64,000 bases of DNA from Smittium culicis (lineage: Eukaryota; Kickxellomycota; Harpellomycetes; Harpellales; Legeriomycetaceae): the NCBI GenBank assembly GCA_001970855.1, contig LSSN01000011.1, positions 1 to 64,000 on the forward strand. The letters run 5' to 3'. The notes under the pieces are model-generated. The model saw only the letters and a program-made list of their open reading frames with translations, was not told where the DNA came from and searched no databases. This document shows, piece by piece, positions 12,031-24,308 of the stretch (the stretch's first letter is position 1; each line of letters starts with the position of its first letter). Both the position numbers and the translations under genes were made by a program.

Positions 12031-12400
12031 ATAATCTATGGATAACATTCCATTGTATTTAAAAATGTTCCATGATGTTCCATTGTATTCCATAAAGTTC
12101 TAGTGTATTTCTGTGCATAACAGTACGTCACTCAAATCAGCATTTATGATGTCTATAAAGAATCAAAAATCCCAGAAAATACGCCTGAGTTACTATATCG
12201 TAACTCAAAGTCATTCTTTTGTCGCAAAAATTTTACTTATCTCGTTTTCTTTATTTAGATTACCCAAAAGGTAGAGTATAAAAATTTTCACCAAATTCTC
12301 ATGAATTTAAAAACAAAATACATTTAGCAGCAGACTGCCGTACAATTCTACTACAAAAGATCTCTTTGTGAATCAATATAATCATTGAAGGGGGATAATT

Positions 12401-15400
12401 CTACTGAAATATTACCATTTCAGTAAAAAAGCAGGTCATATATCTGTAATTTTGGTAAACAAAGTACGTGACAGAGGAGCCAGAATACCAAAAATTATAT
12501 CTCTTACGGGGAGCCTGGATCATAGATGTGATCAAAATGGGTTTCAGAATTTCTGTCAGGTGTAAAATTATGAAAGAAATCAGAAGAATTTTTTCGAGGC
12601 CAAAATTTTCTAAAAAACCAGATTCCTCAGAAAAAGGAATTTTAACACTAATATTATAACAGTCTATTGATGTAATCATTCCAAACACACGAATATTTTC
12701 ATCGAAAATTCTCACTATTTGAAATAAATCTAAAGTACTTTGCTCAATTTTGAACTTTACCATAATAATTTCTTGCTCCAATTCCACTGTAAAATTAGAG
12801 AAAAAATATATTATACAGGATGAAACACAGAAATTATTTGATTTAAAGTATAGAACTGCACGATTAATCCTCTACGAAATGACTTAAAACTATAAATAAG
12901 ATGTTTACGGCTCTACAGGATATATTGCTTCTACCAGTTCAGATTTTCCCCGTTTTAATCTATTTGGTAATTATATTATTTAAAAATATCACTTGTGCCA
13001 ATTTTTAAATCTTCTTGATAGATAGAGATCCAAATTGGATCTTAATTTATCTCTTGAATAACTCTATATTCGAAAAATGAGGAGTCAACTAATTACGCAA
13101 AACTAGTTTAAAATTAATTAATTAAGCTAGAATTTCTCACGAATTATGATAATCAATAATTTTATCAATCCATTCAATGAAGAATTTGTATGAGAGTGTT
13201 AAACCGATATCAATAAATCTATAAATCCAATAGGATAAGTTCAGGGATCTAATGAAAGAATCAAGATGAATTTTAAATCGCAGCTAGAATTCAATAAAAA
13301 CTCTAGAATTATTTATATATTTGATAAAAGCCATGTCTGTGACACTTTTTAAAAAATTTTTAATTAAAAAAGTTTAATGGGTCTAATTAATTCATACCTG
13401 AAAGAAATGAAAAATTAGAAAGGGGTAATAGAAACTATCAAAGCTGCCAATAATCATCTACGCTGGTTTAAAATTGTAATTTTTGGAGATTTATTCATTA
13501 AAAGTCCAAATTTGAGGTTTATACTGAAGCTTTAGACAATCATCGGTGGAAAGTGAAGGATAAAATCATACTAAGAGAGCTGATTATTTTCACAGTAAAA
13601 ATTTCCCATAAACACAAATGAGCTAATAAACATAATCTATGCAATCATAATTTCTCAAATAGCGGAGAGGAGTAAAACGGTATACTCCAAAAACAATTAA
13701 TTGATAGATTTTTTAAAGATTATACGAGGGGACCAGTCTAAATCGCCTGTATAATATACGAATAGCTTTTGAAATGCTGAATCATGAAATCAATAAAATC
13801 TCAGATTAGAATTTTCACATAGATAATATATCTGAATGAGGCTCCTTATTATCTAATAATACAGACAGAATGGTTTTAATCGAACCAGTTACTAGAAAAT
13901 ATTATCGAAAATTTACTTATAAACAATCAATATATGTATCCAAAAGATTAAAATAAATAACGAAACATTAAATAAGGGTTGGAATTAATCAAAAAATACA
14001 GTCTCAACTGTCGTGAAACTTAGGAAATAACCCATTCTATGATTTGGTAGCGTTTTGATTATTCGGAAAAAAAAAACAGACCAGTATATTCAAGTATTCT
14101 ATTTTGTAATGATAGAACCCTCTGATCATTATTAAAATACTTCTGAATATTATTATTAATTAAATCCAAAATAATTTAGAATTTCGTAAATCTAATTATA
14201 TATTCCTACCATTATATCTAAATTAATCTAGGTTTAATGAATTTATACCCTATGAAAATAGCAGCTATTGTTAGAAGAAATAGAATATAGCTTACACTAC
14301 TTTAGCATATTTTTACAATAATAATACGAGAGCAATCCTGGATAAACAATGGTATCCTAATTTGGGCTCTACATATCCTATTCTATTAATAATAGAAGGC
14401 TTGATATTGGTAATCTCCTAACTTTCTGTTTGTCCTCGCTTTGAGAGATGATTTTGATGAAATTTTTCTTGCATTTCACATAGATAAAATTGTCTCGAGT
14501 CATATTTGATTTGGTTTTTAAATGATAAATATGATGTGTAATATGGTAAATAATAATAAATTAAGGCCCTTGAAGATCTGTAATTTCCTTTTTTTTCTGT
14601 AAAAGCATGCTTATCGAAGCCAAAAATATACTCATAGTTATTCATATCTTTTTAATACGTAAAATTTTTCTAATTAAATTAAATTTTCTTTTAACTATTT
14701 TCATAAATATACTTAATAAAAGGTATTCAGTTTCTAATTAATGAATAAAAATATTTACAAGCATTAAAATTCAAAAATATTTAAATAAATTATACCCTGA
14801 AAAATAATAAAATGAATTTATTTTTAAGCCTATGATGGTTGGAATTATAAACATCAATTAAATAATTAAACTCAGGCCTAGATATATAGCCTAAGTCTAT
14901 TTTTATTAATTCTAAAAATTCAGTATTTTTTGAATATCGCATATTCTTATATTTTTGTATAAATGTAGCTAAAAATAGAAATCATTGAATCACTCATAAT
15001 CATTTCTTTTTTTTATACAAAAATTTAAAGAAATATATAAATAAAATAGCGTTAATTCTCCTTTTATATTTCTATATATACCGTTAATCATTAATATAAT
15101 AGCGTTTTAAATTTTAGTGAATTAAAATTAGGACTAATAATAAATTATATATTTTATTATGGTAAAAATTTTATTAGAAACCCTATTTTATCTGTCACGA
15201 TGGCTAAAATAAATCCAGATTTCCTTGAAATTAGACCTTAAATACATAGAGCTGACTTTTTTTGTACATGTGATAAAAATAAACGGATATAGATATATAA
15301 AAATTCCACTTCTGCTCTATGTAAGCAGTGAATCGAATAAATTAGTGCTCTTAGATACATCTTCTTTCTCGTTTCAACAAATAAATTCAACCATATGTGT

Positions 15401-17100
15401 AATTGACAACAAAAATATTAATTTTGCACTCTTTGGAATTTATTACCTCTGATAGTTCAAAAAGTCTCACAGAGACGTCTTAATTAACTTTGATAATTCA
15501 GTATTATAGGTCATAAAATTTTTTAGCAGATTGAAACGAATTAAGCTGTAAATTTAAATGCCAATAGCAGCTTAAAAATTAGTCCCAAAAAAGCAAACAT
15601 GGAATCGGTGATGGTTAATATCGTGGAATTGAGAATAGAATATTGTATAATAAGCGGCGTAGACGAAAAGAAAAAGGGCTATATGATACATCTGTATATA
15701 TTATATTGTATAACCCTTACAGTGCTATTAAAGAGTAGAATCTACATAAATATATATAGAATATTATTTCGAATTGAATTAAAGATAGAGTAATAACAAA
15801 TGAAATATTAACCTAATAAAAATCATGAAATTTCTTTATTATGGATGAACAGAATTTAGATTGATGAATTCAATCATATTTGGATTTCGAAATTACCACT
15901 GAGTTTATTAGATAGCCTTCCATAATTTTAGATAATTCAGTTTTTAAAAGTATTTTGAGGCTTTTAAATGATTGGATATAAATTTTTTTGAATTTCACAA
16001 TATATGATATCGAGTCTTTTATAAATAAATTATAAAAAATATGAATTTATTAATTGATTCTTACCCTAGAAAAACTCACTCAGAAGCTATTCTGATAGAT
16101 GATAATGTGTCTATATAAGAGGCCTAGAAATATATAAAAAGTTGATAATACCAAAAAATACAATGAATAATAACTAATTAAGGCTCTTTGTATTAATTAT
16201 TAAAGAAAAAATATTAGCGATAAGTTTAGAAAAATTATTTTATATACGATAGCATTTATATTCACAAAAATTATTGCATTAAGAATATACAAAATAAATA
16301 ACTTAAATTTAGACCAATTTATCTGATTGGTTAGGCTCAGTAAATATTGAATTGGAATATTATTATTATGTGCACAATTTAAATAATTAAAATTAAATAT
16401 AAAAAATATAACTAATTAGAAAAAAAAACAAAATTATTATTGAATTTTAATGTAATAAATAAAATTTATAAGGCTCCAAAATAAAGATAATAAATATCTA
16501 AATCTTTTTATGAAGCTGGAAATAAAATTTTGACATTATATACCAGTTTTATTGATACGAATTGAAGAAATTTGTTACGAAATACTAATTCTAAGATGAA
16601 ATGAATTAATTTAGAGAATCTTGTGTTAGAAAAAATAATTTCAAAATCTATATAATTGAATTTTGAATTAATGAAAATTAGATGCTTTTTTCGAATATGC
16701 AAAATAAAGTGATTAAAAACGCTCAAATATCCTATTAAACTATAAAAATTGTAAATTTTAGAAATAGCACATATCTTTACCTGATGTATAGATGATTTTT
16801 TTTAGTTTCAAATAGTTTAAATTTTATTGTTGGTTAAAATTGTAATATCAATCAATTAAATCAGTTAATAAGCTATAGGTTTGAATATTCAGATAAATTA
16901 TAAAAATTATAGCTATACATTTTCATTTTACATATCCATACTATAATATACAGTTTAAATGGTTTCGAATAAAATTATTAGAGAATAATATTTAAAGGAA
17001 ATCAAAATTTTTGAAAATATTTACATGTTTAATAATGGCATTTTAAATATATTTATACCAGAAATTGAATCCAATTCATTCAAGTTAAAAAAAATTTTTT
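12401..17100 (-). pseudogene. Series of decayed multi-exon membrane-protein paralogs
   Basis: No intact gene is claimed. On the minus strand, exon-like hydrophobic frames recur with a shared motif: RALIYYYLPYYTSYLSF (about 14500-14570), RALISYYSLYFLVLSTF (about 16100-16190), RALIYSIHC (about 15310-15360) and a weaker GASFRYIIYVKILI (about 13800-13846). Exon-like ends with TTTCAG then GTATGAATT, or close variants, lie near 13400, 14800, 16060 and 16780. Several pieces could be membrane helices, such as SYILFLLTIAAIFIG (about 14230-14280) and FVYAAYYTIFY (about 15590-15680). Stops and phase breaks separate them. The longest open piece, 12401-12787 (128 codons), ends in a hydrophobic run. A seven-helix receptor-like origin is only a guess. 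Confidence 0.3.
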
Positions 17101-19787
17101 TTTATTTTATTCCTATTAGGAATATTATAGATATGATGGTTATGAAGGATAGAAATGTCAAAAATTGAGTAAAAATGTCAAAATTGATTAGATAAAAAAC
17201 TCCAATCAGTGAATAATTCACAATTTGATATCTGATAACGCAATTTTAGTTTATTATATTCAGTGTATAGATTTTACTAGCTTATTTGGTTTCATTTTCA
17301 ATATTTAGTATATATTGTTTTTGCACCATTATGAAATGGTTAATATAATAATAGACACAACTGCACATTTTATAAATCAATACTATATATATTTTATACA
17401 AAAATAATTAATTCCACTAATCCTCCTATTAATATAAATTAGAGTGATTTAGTTTATATAGACCTCATAGAATTTATAAAAAGAATTGTTAGCTTAGGCT
17501 TTATAACTTCATTAATGGGAAGCTCTAAGAAATAAAAAAAGAAAGTGCCTTAAAAAATTCCTTATTATCTACATAGAAAAAGTTAAAACAGAAGACCGGA
17601 TATAGTAGCAGTAGCCTAACTAATCTCACAGAAACTTACAGTTATATTGTGAACTTCATTAAGTAGAAAAAAAAATTTTTTATTTAATCAGATTTAAAAT
17701 TAAACTGCTTAAATAGGTACTAGATAAAATTAGCGGGTAGATAGTATAAAACATGGCTATTAATTTTATTTTATTAAAGAAAAATTCAAACAAATCAGAA
17801 AACCTTATTCATTATTTTTTCCTGGGGAATTTATATATAAAATAAAATAATACAGAAAGTATAATTAAAAAAATCTATTTATTTATTTTTTTTGAATCCT
17901 TCAAGGTCTGTATTTAAGAAACATTAATAATAGTTTTATATTGCTAAATAATTCTTAACAATTATTTTAACTATCTCAGTGATTGTTATATAATAATAAG
18001 CTTATTTTCTAATATTTTTAAGCGTAAAAAATGATAAAAATAAATCAATGTTATAATTAATCCCAGATAATAACTTTTAACCTTTTCAAGGGCATTAGAA
18101 TGTTTTTGATCTACAAAATATAGTCAGCTGTGTTCAATAAAAATTATTAAATTCAGTCACATAAGAGTATAGGCTTGTTTTTGGATAGAATCAAATAGTA
18201 AATTTGTTTATAAATCATTGACGAAACAATGATTTGACCTTTTTAAAGATTACTGGACGGGAAAGAGTTAATAGAATCAATATCAAAATATCATTACATA
18301 AAAGCTAATCGGATCATCATTTATTATTAAATAATACAATTTTACATTAAAACAAGAAAAGTCTCACAGAATGTTTGAATTTTGAAACATACATTACTAA
18401 ATGTCGATTTCACCCTTATTATGAAACATTTATTATTATTCGCTGATAATTAATCTCATTTTCTCCTTTTTTATTTTTATTTTTTATTTTTTATAGAATA
18501 ATTAAAAATAAAATATTAAAAATTACTGACGTATAATGAATTAGAAATATATAAATCAAATAAATGATCTAAATAAAATATACTAGAGTATAAGCTGCTA
18601 TCATTTTTGCCTAAATTTGAGTTTTAAAAAACACCTTTTAAAAGTTTTAAATGTAATTAATGTAACATAACCCAATAAATTTAAGGAAAATACACTGATC
18701 TTGTGCTATAATACCAAGATTTGACAGTTAAACTAAATCTCAAAATTTTTAATGAAATTAACTGAAGAAAATTCTAAACTTTAATAAGCTTAAATGTAAA
18801 AAATAAAATTTCAATCTTTAAAATTGATAGCTAGGCGTTTTATTTATTTAAAATTTCTAAAATTTATTGTATAGTTTTTTTAATATTTAATAAATTTTAT
18901 GAAAACAGCTTTTGGTTTATGGTTTTGATTCCTAAATGAAAGAAAAAAGTTGCATAGTAAATCTAATAAAATTATTGAAATATCATTATCTATAGTTCCA
19001 AGAGAGTTTTAATGTAGGGAAATAATTTTTTAACAAGATTAATTCATTATAAACACGCTATTATAATTATTTATTTTTTTTACAGATTTTTATATAGTAA
19101 AGTATCGTTTATGATTATAAAAAGAATATTTGAGATCTAAAATTATATCCGAATACTCTGAAAAACTGATTCTATTTTGTGTAAAGGTGTGATTTTTTAT
19201 CCAATTTCTTTCCTTAAATCCACTTTTTTATTATAGTAAGCTGGCTGGTTATAAATTTGTTAATTAATAGTGAGCTCTAGCCTTATATCGGATTAGTGTA
19301 AATTAACTCATATATAATGCAAGAATAAAAAATATAAATGAAACAGGAAATAAGATTAAGTTTTTATCCACTAAAAAAACAAATACTTTTTTTGTTATAT
19401 TATTGGAATGTTAAATCTAGAGGAGATTTAAAATAGTGTAATTTATCAGAAAATAATTAAAAAGTGAATTTAAGGGAAAATTCTACATTTTGTGATGTAA
19501 TTTTTATTATTCTGATACTCTGTGATATTTATCTTTAAAAAAAGTATTATAAAGAAAACCAAATATAAAGGTATCATAAAAACATCTAACTACTCGTAGT
19601 TTTCATTCTAAATCGATTAATCTTCAGTTTGGTTTATTTGATTTGATCAAATAAAGTTTATTAAAGTTAGGCATAATTTTAAAAAATATTAATTGCTATA
19701 AATTAGTAGAAATCAAAGCAATATAACTGCGAAAAATTAAAAGTAAAGAAAAAATCAAAAATTTTTGTAAACATAAATCGAGCCCGA
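17101..19787. other. Gene desert, second block
   Basis: AT-rich DNA with one MITE-A copy (18077-18271). No gene, RNA gene or other repeat was recognised. Confidence 0.45.
18077..18271 (+). mobile_element. MITE-A copy
   Basis: 195 bp. Starts TTAACCTTTTCAAGGGCATT and carries the TGTTTTTGATCTACAAAATA subterminal block. Ends in TACTGGACGGGAAAGAGTTAA. Both TTAA flanks are intact. Confidence 0.85.
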
Positions 19788-20061
19788 AGGGAGAAGATTT
19801 ATTAATATTATATGAGGAGAGGAGATATATATAGTCCCACCCACCCGATTCTCACCCTTTTTGTACCTAAGCGAAAAGATAATAAGGATAAAATATGGTA
19901 CCTTACAAGCATATTTAAGGAAAATTTCGTTTTTGAAAACTTTGTTTTATTTTTAAAATTTTTCTAAATTTGTAATTTCATTTTGTTTTATCCAATAAAA
20001 TTGATAACACTATATATATCTCCTCTCAGAGATATAATATTACGAAAAATTCATCCGCCCT
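19788..20061. mobile_element. 274-bp foldback element
   Basis: Long imperfect inverted repeats of about 48-53 bp bound it. The left arm (19788-19835) contains AATATTATATGAGGAGAGGA then GATATATATAGT. The right arm (20009-20061), reverse-complemented, contains AATATTATATCTCTGAGAGG then AGATATATATAGT. The arms enclose about 170 bp with no open frame. No TTAA flank is seen, so it is distinct from MITE-A and MITE-B. Confidence 0.6.
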
Positions 20062-20434
20062 ATTTTTCAGAAATGATCTAATAACTTTGGTGACTAAAAT
20101 TTTTTTGAGCAATCAAAAAATTACGCTATAAAGAGGAATAAAGGTGGATAAGATATTAGTTTTATATTAATTCTAGAAATTTAGAGAAATTTTTTATGAG
20201 TGATAATATCAGTGCTCTTTCAAATGAATTAAATAAAATTATAGAAAAATAAATATTATCGCTAGAATGCACATCTGATTACATGAATAAGCTGAATCAA
20301 ATATTTTTTATCTAAATTAGTATAGATATTAAAAAATTCCAAACTCTAATAAGCTGCATAGTGTTCCATTAGGTGGTAGTTTTTTTTTACAACAGAAAAT
20401 TAGTTCCTTTTGTAAAAAGAAAATTTTCATCGGT

Positions 20435-20655
20435 AATGGGAGGCTATAAACGCAGAAAGCACTTTGATTCCGCTATTTTTATTGGGTTAAATATTATTGG
20501 CGGAATTTAAAAGGAATCTTTATTTTTATATTTATTCATTTAAATTTGAAAATACTTTTTGCTAAAAAATAACCTTATTATTTATTGGCTATAACTTTTT
20601 AATACATGTTTACATACTGCAACGCTTTACACTATAAAATGACCCCTGTCATTGG
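20435..20655 (-). mobile_element. MITE-C copy, reverse orientation
   Basis: Starts ATGGGAGGCTATAAACGCAG followed by AAAGCACTTTG, the reversed right end of MITE-C. It ends in CTATAAAATGACCCCTGTCA, the reversed left end. The internal TATTATTGGCGGAAT matches ATTCCTTTTTTGCTCCGCCA in the copy at 23401-23656. Diverged. Confidence 0.6.
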
Positions 20656-20763
20656 ATTTTAATATCTCATAGCATATCACCATCCACAATATGATTAGTT
20701 ATAGCATTTTATTCGAGGATTAAGAGTTCCCCCCCTTAATCCAAGGTTTTTTTTATTCTTGAA

Positions 20764-21041
20764 CAATGAGTTACTACCAGCACAACTCATTGAATTCTCT
20801 ATTTTAGTTACTTTTTTTCATTTTTATAATTCTCTATATAGACATGATTAATCCCTCTGCTGGGATTCTCCTTATCTTTTATTTCCATATAATTTATCCC
20901 CTTATTTTATAATCATTAATAAAGACCAATTAAATCGTCAAAACAAATCAATTACCAACTCCAATTCAAATTTTTTAAAAAGCAAGCGCCCACGATCAAA
21001 ATCGAAAGACAGACAAACTTCCAACGGAGCTGTGATTTAAA
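20764..21041 (+). pseudogene. Frameshifted membrane-protein relic with basic tail
   Basis: Three consecutive coding-like pieces lie in different frames. The first (ELLPAQLIEFSILVTFFHFY) is hydrophobic and the second (INPSAGILLIFYFHIIYPLI) looks like a membrane helix. The third is a basic, Ser/Asn-rich end containing LKSKRPRSKSKDRQTSNGAV before TAA at about 21041. Codon use in the third piece is clearly coding-like against its surroundings. Each junction needs a frame change, with no convincing intron. The order of helices then a basic tail would suit the C-terminal end of a seven-helix receptor, but the family was not identified. Confidence 0.35.
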
Positions 21042-22084
21042 CGACTACCCCTTCATAAAGAATCTCCCATATATTCTAATTGAATTAAACCTCAAATAAA
21101 ATTTGAAGTCAAGGGAAAATTTAATAGAAAATATTTCGAACCTCAAAACAACCTTCCATTTAGGATATTCTTAATAAAACATAATTATTTTTCTTATTAA
21201 CATTATTTGACAAACAGAATCTATTATTTGCACCATTAAATCTACTCAACTTTGCAGTCTAACGGGGGTTGGAATTAAACATAATGAAAAATAGAGTCAT
21301 TAATAGAAGAAATTCGACTCTTGAAAATAATCTATCATATATGGAATAATATTTCGAGTTGTAAAACTCTTTATATTAAAGATTTACCATTAAAATTCAT
21401 TAATTTTATATTTTATTCCTATAAAAAAATTCTATAGAATAAATTATCCGATTTATCCAATAATTTCATATAATTTATTCTATCAAATAAATTAGATAGT
21501 AAAAAAATTTCCATTATTTCAAGAATCTCACACTTAAGATGTTTTTACAGTCGTTTTTATCAGCTTTTTTATTAAATTAATTTCAAATACGTTAAATATT
21601 TTGTTATTGTTAATAAATTTTAATAACTGCGCTAATATTTCGAGGTTTCTTCAAAGTCTGATTGGTATTTTTGTATAAGTTATATGGGATATTCTTACCG
21701 AACGAGGAAAATTTTTTCCTTGGAATGCTATTTGTTAAAAATTATCAAATGGATTTACTGGCTAACTGTAAAAACCATTTGATAATGTATGGTGTTTGGA
21801 TTTAAAGTCAAAATAAAGTTTGATACGAAGGAAAAATTTAACAATAAAAGTTTCGCTCTTCAAAAAAACCTCCCACATACGATAGGTTAATTCGAGAAGC
21901 GGTGCTTATTCTACCAAAAACTTTTTGATCAACGGCTTTAGTTTAGTTTCTATATCCTATTAATATATTCCGTTGAATAGAGAGTCAAATTAAACCAATA
22001 TTTTTATTTAATTTAAACTATCAAATGATAATTCACCTAAAAAAAGGTCTTCCACTCCTAAGAATCTCCGACTTATTAATATTC
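21042..22084. other. Intergenic AT-rich block with weak MITE-C-like ends
   Basis: No gene. Short matches to the MITE-C terminus (AGAATCTCCCATATAT at about 21059-21075 and AAGAATCTC strings further on) suggest old eroded copies that cannot be delimited. Confidence 0.4.
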
Positions 22085-22329
22085 TTAACCCTTTCCCGGG
22101 CGGTAGACTATTTTTGGCCTACAAGATATTTTAATAAACTCTGAGACAAAAAAAAAAAAAGAAGACCTACAAGATATAGCTAGCTGAATTCAATAAAAAT
22201 GGGTTAATTCCGATTCCTTAAAAAGTACTGGTTATCTGGAGAGTAATACCAAATAATAAATTTAATTATAAATCATGAACGAATAGAAAAATTAGTATTT
22301 TTAAAGGGTGTTGGACGGGAAAGGATTAA
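22085..22329 (+). mobile_element. MITE-A copy interrupted by a LINE tail
   Basis: Starts TTAACCCTTTCCCGGGCGGT and ends in GTGTTGGACGGGAAAGGATTAA. It spans 245 bp, but removing the 36-bp insertion and one 12-bp duplication leaves 197 bp, the family's normal length. Confidence 0.9.
22130..22165 (+). mobile_element. 36-bp LINE tail insertion inside MITE-A
   Basis: The insert is TTTAATAAACTCTGAGAC, a run of about 14 A, then GAAGA. It is flanked by perfect 12-bp duplications of CCTACAAGATAT at 22118-22129 and 22166-22177. The first block equals the 3' end of the LINE at 48411-49690. This is a minimal target-primed reverse transcription product. Confidence 0.8.
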
Positions 22330-23400
22330 GAGAAGCGCAACTTACTCCCTATAAAGTGCTATATGCTAATGTGAATTAGAAAAAACTATTGGTTATGTCA
22401 TTTAAGCCATTATATAAAGCTTTCTATTAGGATTGACAAAATTAAACTAAATATGAGTAGAAAAAAATTAAAGGCAAAAGCTGACACCTACAGATAACCT
22501 CCGGTATTTAAATTCCATTCTATTCTTTTTGAAGATAATAGATACTTTTCCTGAGAATTATTGATTTATTAAAACGTTAACAGTAGCCAAAAATGATCTG
22601 AAATGGATTAAAAAAGAAGGGGTGGTTGCAATTATCGCTAAATAATATTTAAGATAGGATTAAAAAAACAAACGATTTTAACTTATTCCCATCCACTATT
22701 TGATTTCACCCAACGCTTAACACTTAAAATCTAACATCTAAAAAATAATATTTTAAAACTGTGCTTGTCTATAAAATACCGTAAATAATTATAATCACCA
22801 CTTTCAATCCCATAGTTTATCAAAGGATATGTTTTATTGTAGTAAAATAAAAAGTCATATGCTTATTCCACTTAACATTCCCCAACAATAAGCTACTAAT
22901 TAAAATCATAAAAATACTACTTCAGGCGATATAAATAGAAATTATCTACTAGAAAACATAGTTCTATTTCAGATGCAGGCTCATCTAAAGCAAAGCTAAT
23001 ACTAATTCCTCGGAGTAACCTGTCCTGAAGGCAAATTATTTCAAATATATTGAGCATTAGTTTACAGTTACTAATTTACGTAATTTATAAATGCCAAAAA
23101 AAAAAATTTGAATCAAAAAATTTCAGAATTTTTTATATTTAAAAACCTGCTTCAAAATTTAAATTAATGTTAAATTTTGACTAGCATAGTTTACCTAAAA
23201 CAGCCAAATGAAGATGGTCGAAATGGTTTCTAAAATCTGCTTTTGAAAATGCTGAAATATAGTCCAATATTTTAAAATTAATTTAGATTGGGTAATTATA
23301 AGTAAAAGTGGTGGAAACTCTTATAAGAAATTTTATTTGTTGATGTGAATTAGATAAAACTATTCGTTGTAATAGATAATTTACTTAATAATCATTTTTT
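22330..23400. other. Gene-free AT-rich block
   Basis: No gene, RNA gene or delimited repeat was recognised between the MITE-A copy ending at 22329 and the MITE-C copy starting at 23401. Confidence 0.4.
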
Positions 23401-23656
23401 ATATGGGTGATTCTTTATGAAGAGGTCATTTTATAGTGCAAAGAGTTTCAGTGTATAAATTCGCATAAAAAATAAACCGCCAATGAGTAGAATGGTTTAC
23501 TTTTTTAGCAAATAAAAAAATTTTATATTGAAACGAAGAAATAGAAAAATCAAAATTCCTTTTTTGCTCCGCCAATAATACTTATAAAAAGTGATTATAC
23601 AGGCCAATAACATTAAACTGCAACAAAGTGCTCTCTTCGTTCAGAATCACCCATAT
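23401..23656 (+). mobile_element. MITE-C, most complete copy
   Basis: 256 bp with a perfect 14-bp terminal inverted repeat, ATATGGGTGATTCT at the left and AGAATCACCCATAT at the right. Similarity continues inward (GAAGAGGTCATTTTATAG against GAAGAGAGCACTTTG). A sister copy lies at 42128-42376. No coding capacity. Whether the outer AT/TA bases belong to the target duplication cannot be decided. Confidence 0.8.
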
Positions 23657-23750
23657 GATTTAAATGTAAACGCAAAGCTGGCGGGAAAGAAAAATTTAAA
23701 GGGACAAGCTCCTCTTATATAAGTAAACTTCAATTATATTATATTTACGG

Positions 23751-23808
23751 AAATTAATATTCCAGAATTGGTACTAGTGAAATTAATATTCCAGAATTGG
23801 TACTAGTG
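23751..23808 (+). repeat. Perfect tandem duplication of 29 bp
   Basis: The unit AAATTAATATTCCAGAATTG followed by GTACTAGTG occurs twice with no spacer and no mismatch, at 23751-23779 and 23780-23808. Identity suggests a recent slippage or repair event. Confidence 0.95.
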
Positions 23809-23923
23809 AAATTATATGTTTCAGTAAACTATGTGAGTAGGGTAAAAAAAATATTTATGAAACACTTTTTGTCGAATCATTTTCAAAATTGATATTTACC
23901 ATCTCAGTGAGTCGGAGCTTTCT

Positions 23924-24308
23924 TTATCCTTTCCCACGCGGTAAACTGTTTTTGATATACAAAATATAGCCAACAGTGTTCAGTTAACCCTTTCCCGCCC
24001 AAATCGCTTTAAAAAAACTAAATTTATAATTCGTTTATGATTTATAAATAAATTTATTATTTGCTGCATCACACAACGAACTAATAACTCCTAAATTCTC
24101 GTGATGAAGACTTTTTAATCGAACTTGATTGGCTAAATTTTGGTGATCAAAAATAGTCTTCCGCCAGTGAAAGAGTTAAAGTACTTTAATTCCTAGATCT
24201 TAAGGAGTATTGGTACATATTAAAATAATAGCAAATAATAAACTAGCTTTTAAACCATAAAAGTATCAATAAATTCGTTTTTTGAGAGCGTTAGATATAA
24301 AGAGTTGA
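23924..24308 (+). mobile_element. MITE-A outer copy, split by a second MITE-A
   Basis: The left part, TTATCCTTTCCCACGCGGTA to GTGTTCAG, runs to 23983. The right part resumes at 24180 (AGTACTTTAATTCC) and ends in a decayed AGAGTTGAA. Subtracting the inner element and one TTAA leaves 193 bp, close to family length. Confidence 0.8.
23984..24179 (-). mobile_element. MITE-A inner copy nested in another MITE-A
   Basis: 196 bp. Starts TTAACCCTTTCCCGCCCAAA and ends in AGTCTTCCGCCAGTGAAAGA followed by GTTAA. It sits at the position of the internal TTAA of the outer copy (consensus GTTCAATTAAAATAC) and in opposite orientation to it. Confidence 0.88.

Larger units (their letters stand above)
8246..12400. 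other. Gene desert, first block
   Basis: No gene was recognised. The block holds an R600 repeat (8584-9184), a short LINE tail (9528-9567), a run of about twelve G at 10552-10563, a minisatellite (about 11689-11793) and a perfect heat-shock-element-like string (12003-12030). Between these it is featureless AT-rich DNA with no long open frame. Confidence 0.5.

Noticed and set aside
15225..15452. 75-codon plus-strand open frame
   Set aside because: Lies opposite a minus-strand relic exon with the RALI motif. Treated as a shadow.
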